Shown here piece by piece: positions 14,325-17,284 of a stretch of 17,284 nt of DNA. The stretch covers positions 1 to 17,284 of the forward strand of contig DAHVOT010000014.1 in assembly GCA_027318675.1 (NCBI GenBank), read 5' to 3'. How positions within the stretch are numbered: position 1 is the stretch's first letter; each line of letters begins with the position of its first letter. Source of the DNA: an archaeon. Lineage in GTDB: Archaea; Nanobdellota; Nanobdellia; Pacearchaeales; GW2011-AR1. Both the position numbers and the translations under genes were made by a program. The notes below the pieces were generated by a model. That model was given only the letters and a program-made list of their open reading frames with translations. It made no database searches and was not told where the DNA came from.

Positions 14325-15960
14325 CTTCACTTAACCTTTTATTTAGATTCTCTCCCTCCTTATCTTCAAAATCCAAAATCTTAACTTTTCTTGTTTTTAA
14401 ATTAAAAACAGGAACCTTACAATGATCTGGAATATTCCCAAACTTTTCTTGATAAGGGGTCATTTCTTCCCAACAAGATATAGAAATAACTAAAATATTA
14501 TTATAATATGCTACTCCACATTTGTGAGTGTGAGCAGATACAAATATATCTGGAATTTCACGTATCAAAAGTCCGTCTTTTTCAAGAGGAAAATATTGTG
14601 TGGATGCATGTGTTGGTGCTAGGTGCCTATTTTTAAGCAAATATTTCATAATTTCTTCTGGACAGTTCATTGCTTTTTTTTGTATAAGAGAGGGGATGTT
14701 ATTAGCGTAATAAGGATAAGAAAAACCGTGATAAGTTAAAACATTAAATCCAGAAAAGTTTCCTTTTTTGCCTATATTCACATAACACGGATTTGAAGTA
14801 ATAAAAACATTATCCATTTCGTATAATGGCCATGAATATTTCTGGTCTAAAAAAGGTTGGGGCTCCATTAATCTTACTCCATCATGATTTCCTGGAGAAA
14901 TAATTATCTTAATATCTTTTCTTATTTTGCTTAAAAGTTCTGCTAATCCAAAAAACTGCTCTTCCAAATCTGAAACTTCTAAATCTTTTTCTTGATTTGG
15001 ATAATTTCCTATTCCTGTAACAACATCTCCAACTAAAAAAAGATATTTTATTTTTTTAGATTCTTTCTCTTCTTCTAAATTTCCATTAAGGTATTCAATA
15101 AATTTAAGAAAATTTTCTTTCATAAAACGTTTACTTCCAAAATGTAAATCTCCAATAAAAGCAACAGATTCATCAAATTCAGAAAATTTTCTTTCTGAAA
15201 GAGTAGAATCAGGATAAATTATATCTTCAGCAAAAAATCTTTCTTCATTTCCAGAGCCCTTGAATCCTACAATTGAATCTAATGCAACGTTTTCAGCTTT
15301 TTCATACAATTCTTTCTTATCCTTACTCACAATTATTTTTATTCTTCCAGTTATATCTTCAACATCAAAAATAATATTTCTATTTTTTGTAAATGATTTA
15401 TCAGAGACAATACCAATTATTGAAATTTTTTGTTTATTTCCAAAAATTTTGCTTATAGATATAGGATTATCTAATTCTGGACGAGATTGTAAAATTCCTC
15501 TCATTTCAACAAACCTGCTTCTAAAATAATTAACAAAATCTTGAACTTCTAACTTTTTATTTACTACAGGAAATGAAGATAATATTGATACTTCTCCTGA
15601 AGAATAATCGATTAAAGGGTTATTTTCCATTTTATTTAAATTAGAAGATTTAGAAATAAAATCTTCTTTTAAAGAGGTTTTTTCCCTTGAAATTTCTATA
15701 CTTAAACCTAATTTAATTTTAAGACTTTCGAGCTCTTTTTGAGTTTTTTGAGGCAATTCATAAAAAAATTCATTAAATTTATCTTTATTTTCATAAAAAA
15801 TATTCTTTGTTATAATATTCTTATGAGTATAGTTCTTGATTTTACTTATGATTAATTTGATGGAATCTATATCATTTGCTTCATCAAAAAGACTCAAAAC
15901 TTCTTTATCAACTAATAAACCATTCTCTAAACAAAACTTCAAAAGTTGTTTTGAATCCAT
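14302..15960 (-). CDS. polB: DNA polymerase D small subunit (DP1), 3'-5' exonuclease
   Basis: This 552-residue partner of DP2 provides the proofreading exonuclease. An N-terminal helical region (1-150, poorly conserved, lysine-rich) links to an OB fold (about 180-255). A calcineurin-like phosphoesterase domain follows, with all metal motifs: GD271-L-H273, VGD312-V, GN358-H-D360, YHG and AH477-T-H479. Active proofreading is therefore predicted. The gene begins 14 bases after the Orc1/Cdc6 stop and overlaps the start of DP2, giving the order cdc6-DP1-DP2 seen in Thermococcales. A weak TATA-like stretch around 15981-15989, inside the end of cdc6, could provide an internal promoter, but readthrough from cdc6 is equally likely. 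Confidence 0.95.
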   Translation of the reverse strand: MDSKQLLKFCLENGLLVDKEVLSLFDEANDIDSIKLIISKIKNYTHKNIITKNIFYENKDKFNEFFYELPQKTQKELESLKIKLGLSIEISREKTSLKEDFISKSSNLNKMENNPLIDYSSGEVSILSSFPVVNKKLEVQDFVNYFRSRFVEMRGILQSRPELDNPISISKIFGNKQKISIIGIVSDKSFTKNRNIIFDVEDITGRIKIIVSKDKKELYEKAENVALDSIVGFKGSGNEERFFAEDIIYPDSTLSERKFSEFDESVAFIGDLHFGSKRFMKENFLKFIEYLNGNLEEEKESKKIKYLFLVGDVVTGIGNYPNQEKDLEVSDLEEQFFGLAELLSKIRKDIKIIISPGNHDGVRLMEPQPFLDQKYSWPLYEMDNVFITSNPCYVNIGKKGNFSGFNVLTYHGFSYPYYANNIPSLIQKKAMNCPEEIMKYLLKNRHLAPTHASTQYFPLEKDGLLIREIPDIFVSAHTHKCGVAYYNNILVISISCWEEMTPYQEKFGNIPDHCKVPVFNLKTRKVKILDFEDKEGENLNKRLSEDGHKNIL

Positions 15961-15974
15961 TTTTGAATATAATT

Positions 15975-17189
15975 TTAAACATAATTAAGAGAATTTTCTA
16001 TTATTTCTTTTGCTTTATTAGTAATCTCTTTCGATATTGCCATTTTTATTTCCCTCATTCTTCCTCCCCTTCCTTTTGAAATCACTTTTACATTGATTAT
16101 TCCAAGCATATCTAATTCTTGAATTATTTCTCCAACTCTTCTTTGTGTTAATACTTCTAATCTATTTTTAAGACAAAGTTGTTGATAAAAATCATACACT
16201 TCTCCTGTGAAAACAGGCAAATCATTTTTTTGATGCTCTAAAAGATAAATTATCGAACCTAAAACTAATTGAAATTGTTTTGGCTCAGAAGAAATGGTTT
16301 CTAGAATTTTATCTTTTTCTATCTTTTCGTTCGCATAATCTATATATTTTAATAAAATTTTCTTAGAATTATCTCTCTCAGCTAATTCACCTGCAACTCT
16401 TAATAAATCTAAGGCCCTCCTTGCATCTCCGTGCTCCTTAGCTGCAAGCGCTGCACATTTATTTATGACTCCTTCTTGTAAAACCTCTTCTTTAAATGCT
16501 AATTCTGCTCTTTGATAAAGAATGTCTTGAATTTGAAGGGCATTATAAGGATGAAAAAGTATCTCTTCTTCAGATAAAGAACTTCTAACTCTTGGGTCTA
16601 ATTCTTCTAAAAATCTTAAATCATTGCTTATTCCAACAAGACAAATTTGAGATTTAGATAATTCGGAATTTAATCTTACTAAACTGTATAAAAAATCATT
16701 TGAAATCTTTTTCACAGTTTGATCTATCTCATCTAAGATTAATACAATCAAATTTTTCTCTGAATCTATTGTTTCTATAAATTTATTATAAATTGCTTGA
16801 GTTGGCAAACCTGTTAAAGGTACTTCTCCTCCCATTTTTTTAATTAATTCAGCTAAAATTCTATATTCTGTATCAGATACTTTCTTCATTTTGCAATTTA
16901 AGTATTCTATTTTAAGCTTAAAATCCGAATCTTTCTTCACTCTTTTATACAATTCTTCTTGAACAAATCGCATTGCAAGAGTCTTTCCTGTACCTGTTTT
17001 TCCATAAAGAAAAAGATTACTCGTTTTTTCCCCCCTTAAAACTGGTGCTAAAATTGAAGCTATCTGCTTAATTTGTTCTTCTCTATGTGGAATTTCACTA
17101 GGAGCATAGTTTGCTTGTAAAATAGATTTATCTTTAAATACACTATTTTTATCAAAATTGTCAAAAATTTTGTCTATATCTAATTTCAT
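15975..17189 (-). CDS. cdc6: Orc1/Cdc6 replication initiator
   Basis: This 404-residue AAA+ protein binds origin DNA and helps load the MCM helicase. Visible motifs are Walker A GKTGTGKT (63-70), Walker B LILDEID with D153 and E154, sensor 1 around VGISNDL, and sensor 2 G254-D-A-R-R-A259. A C-terminal winged helix (about 320-395) has QRRVGEIIQELDMLG as the recognition-helix region and a basic wing, SKGRGGRMRE. It is the first gene of the leftward replication unit, and the intergenic DNA just upstream of it has an ORB-like element, which fits initiators that bind next to their own gene and may regulate it. It looks intact and of normal length. Confidence 0.95.
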   Translation of the reverse strand: MKLDIDKIFDNFDKNSVFKDKSILQANYAPSEIPHREEQIKQIASILAPVLRGEKTSNLFLYGKTGTGKTLAMRFVQEELYKRVKKDSDFKLKIEYLNCKMKKVSDTEYRILAELIKKMGGEVPLTGLPTQAIYNKFIETIDSEKNLIVLILDEIDQTVKKISNDFLYSLVRLNSELSKSQICLVGISNDLRFLEELDPRVRSSLSEEEILFHPYNALQIQDILYQRAELAFKEEVLQEGVINKCAALAAKEHGDARRALDLLRVAGELAERDNSKKILLKYIDYANEKIEKDKILETISSEPKQFQLVLGSIIYLLEHQKNDLPVFTGEVYDFYQQLCLKNRLEVLTQRRVGEIIQELDMLGIINVKVISKGRGGRMREIKMAISKEITNKAKEIIENSLNYV

Positions 17190-17208
17190 TTTAATTGAAT
17201 ATTTTAAT

Positions 17209-17218
17209 TAAATTTAAT
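17209..17218 (-). promoter_or_regulatory. TATA-like box for the cdc6-DP1-DP2 unit
   Basis: ATTAAATTTA (minus strand) is centred about 25 bases before the Orc1/Cdc6 ATG at 17189, in AT-rich DNA that could equally be an unwinding element. The assignment rests on spacing alone. Confidence 0.35.
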
Positions 17219-17246
17219 CTATCTTTTTATTCTACCTCACACGTAT

Positions 17247-17261
17247 GTTTCCTATGGAAAT
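17247..17261. promoter_or_regulatory. ORB-like Orc1/Cdc6 binding dyad (candidate origin element)
   Basis: GTTTCCTATGGAAAT is an imperfect dyad that differs at one spacer position from the core TTCC-A-n-T-GGAA of archaeal origin recognition boxes, and it keeps the flanking GTTTCC half-site. On the minus strand it continues into ...GGAAACATACGTGTGAGG, where GTGAGG could stand in for the usual G-rich tail. It lies 58 bases upstream of cdc6, and the DNA between 17190 and 17230 is almost pure A+T. Only one copy is visible before the window ends, so the assignment is tentative. Confidence 0.5.
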
Positions 17262-17284
17262 TTTAATCCTCCTTAAATTATCGA

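Larger units (their letters stand above)
17190..17284. other. Candidate replication origin region (edge, incomplete)
   Basis: This 95-base gap has no gene. It contains an AT-rich tract next to the cdc6 start (17190-17230), the ORB-like dyad, and a further AT-rich stretch before the window ends. Archaeal origins are often beside orc1/cdc6, and in Pyrococcus the origin adjoins the cdc6-DP1-DP2 cluster. All three replication genes read away from this region, as expected for leading-strand genes. The rest of the origin, if real, lies outside the window. Confidence 0.45.

Noticed and set aside
17266..17273. AATCCTCC resembling the 3' end of 16S rRNA, or GGAGGAT on the minus strand resembling a ribosome binding site
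   Set aside because: No rRNA-like sequence precedes it, and no start codon with an open frame follows on the minus strand.
1..17284. tRNA, rRNA, CRISPR array or mobile element
   Set aside because: No cloverleaf-like GC-rich segment, no regularly spaced direct repeats, and no transposase or integrase motif was seen; every gap is shorter than about 110 bases.

Overview
The window is a gene-dense, low-GC (roughly 30% G+C by eye) stretch of archaeal chromosome. The evidence is both subunits of the archaea-specific DNA polymerase D, an Orc1/Cdc6 initiator, a Hef/FANCM-type helicase with a separate ERCC4 nuclease, and AT-rich TATA-like boxes about 24-29 bases before many start codons with almost no Shine-Dalgarno sequences. 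Very short intergenic gaps, small proteins and a split Hef suggest a reduced-genome DPANN archaeon (Pacearchaeota/Woesearchaeota-like). That placement is inference; the archaeal assignment is secure. No rRNA, tRNA, CRISPR array, insertion sequence or phage gene was seen.

Layout, left to right. (1) 1-1257, minus strand: a PRC-barrel protein followed by two small multi-pass membrane proteins that are paralogues of each other; the second runs off the left edge. (2) 1364-4322, plus strand: a membrane protein of the M50/site-2-protease fold that has lost its zinc-binding motif, then the Hef-type helicase and the ERCC4-HhH nuclease, coupled by an ATGA overlap. (3) 4324-7732, minus strand: an ArmA/RmtB-like 16S rRNA methyltransferase homologue, an M16 zinc peptidase, an arginase/agmatinase-fold enzyme and a 2'-5' RNA ligase-family (ThpR) protein, tightly packed. 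(4) 7767-10852, plus strand: a TGS-domain GTPase divergent from the methyltransferase across only 34 bases, a RimK-like ATP-grasp ligase, and a TctA-type membrane protein. (5) 10860-17189, minus strand: PolD large subunit, PolD small subunit and Orc1/Cdc6, transcribed in the order cdc6, DP1, DP2. (6) 17190-17284: an AT-rich gap with an ORB-like dyad, the probable edge of a replication origin.

How the parts fit. The cdc6-DP1-DP2 order beside an origin is known from Thermococcales. With the Hef helicase and nuclease about 10 kb away, the window carries origin recognition, replicative synthesis and fork repair close together. The central genes point to ribosome and RNA work (methyltransferase, TGS GTPase, ThpR) mixed with proteolysis and nitrogen or polyamine metabolism. 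No stretch longer than 300 bases lacks a gene.

The items most worth a second look are the archaeal member of the aminoglycoside-resistance rRNA methyltransferase family, the candidate origin, the apparently dead site-2 protease, the GTPase with a degenerate G3 motif, the split Hef, and the duplicated membrane protein pair.
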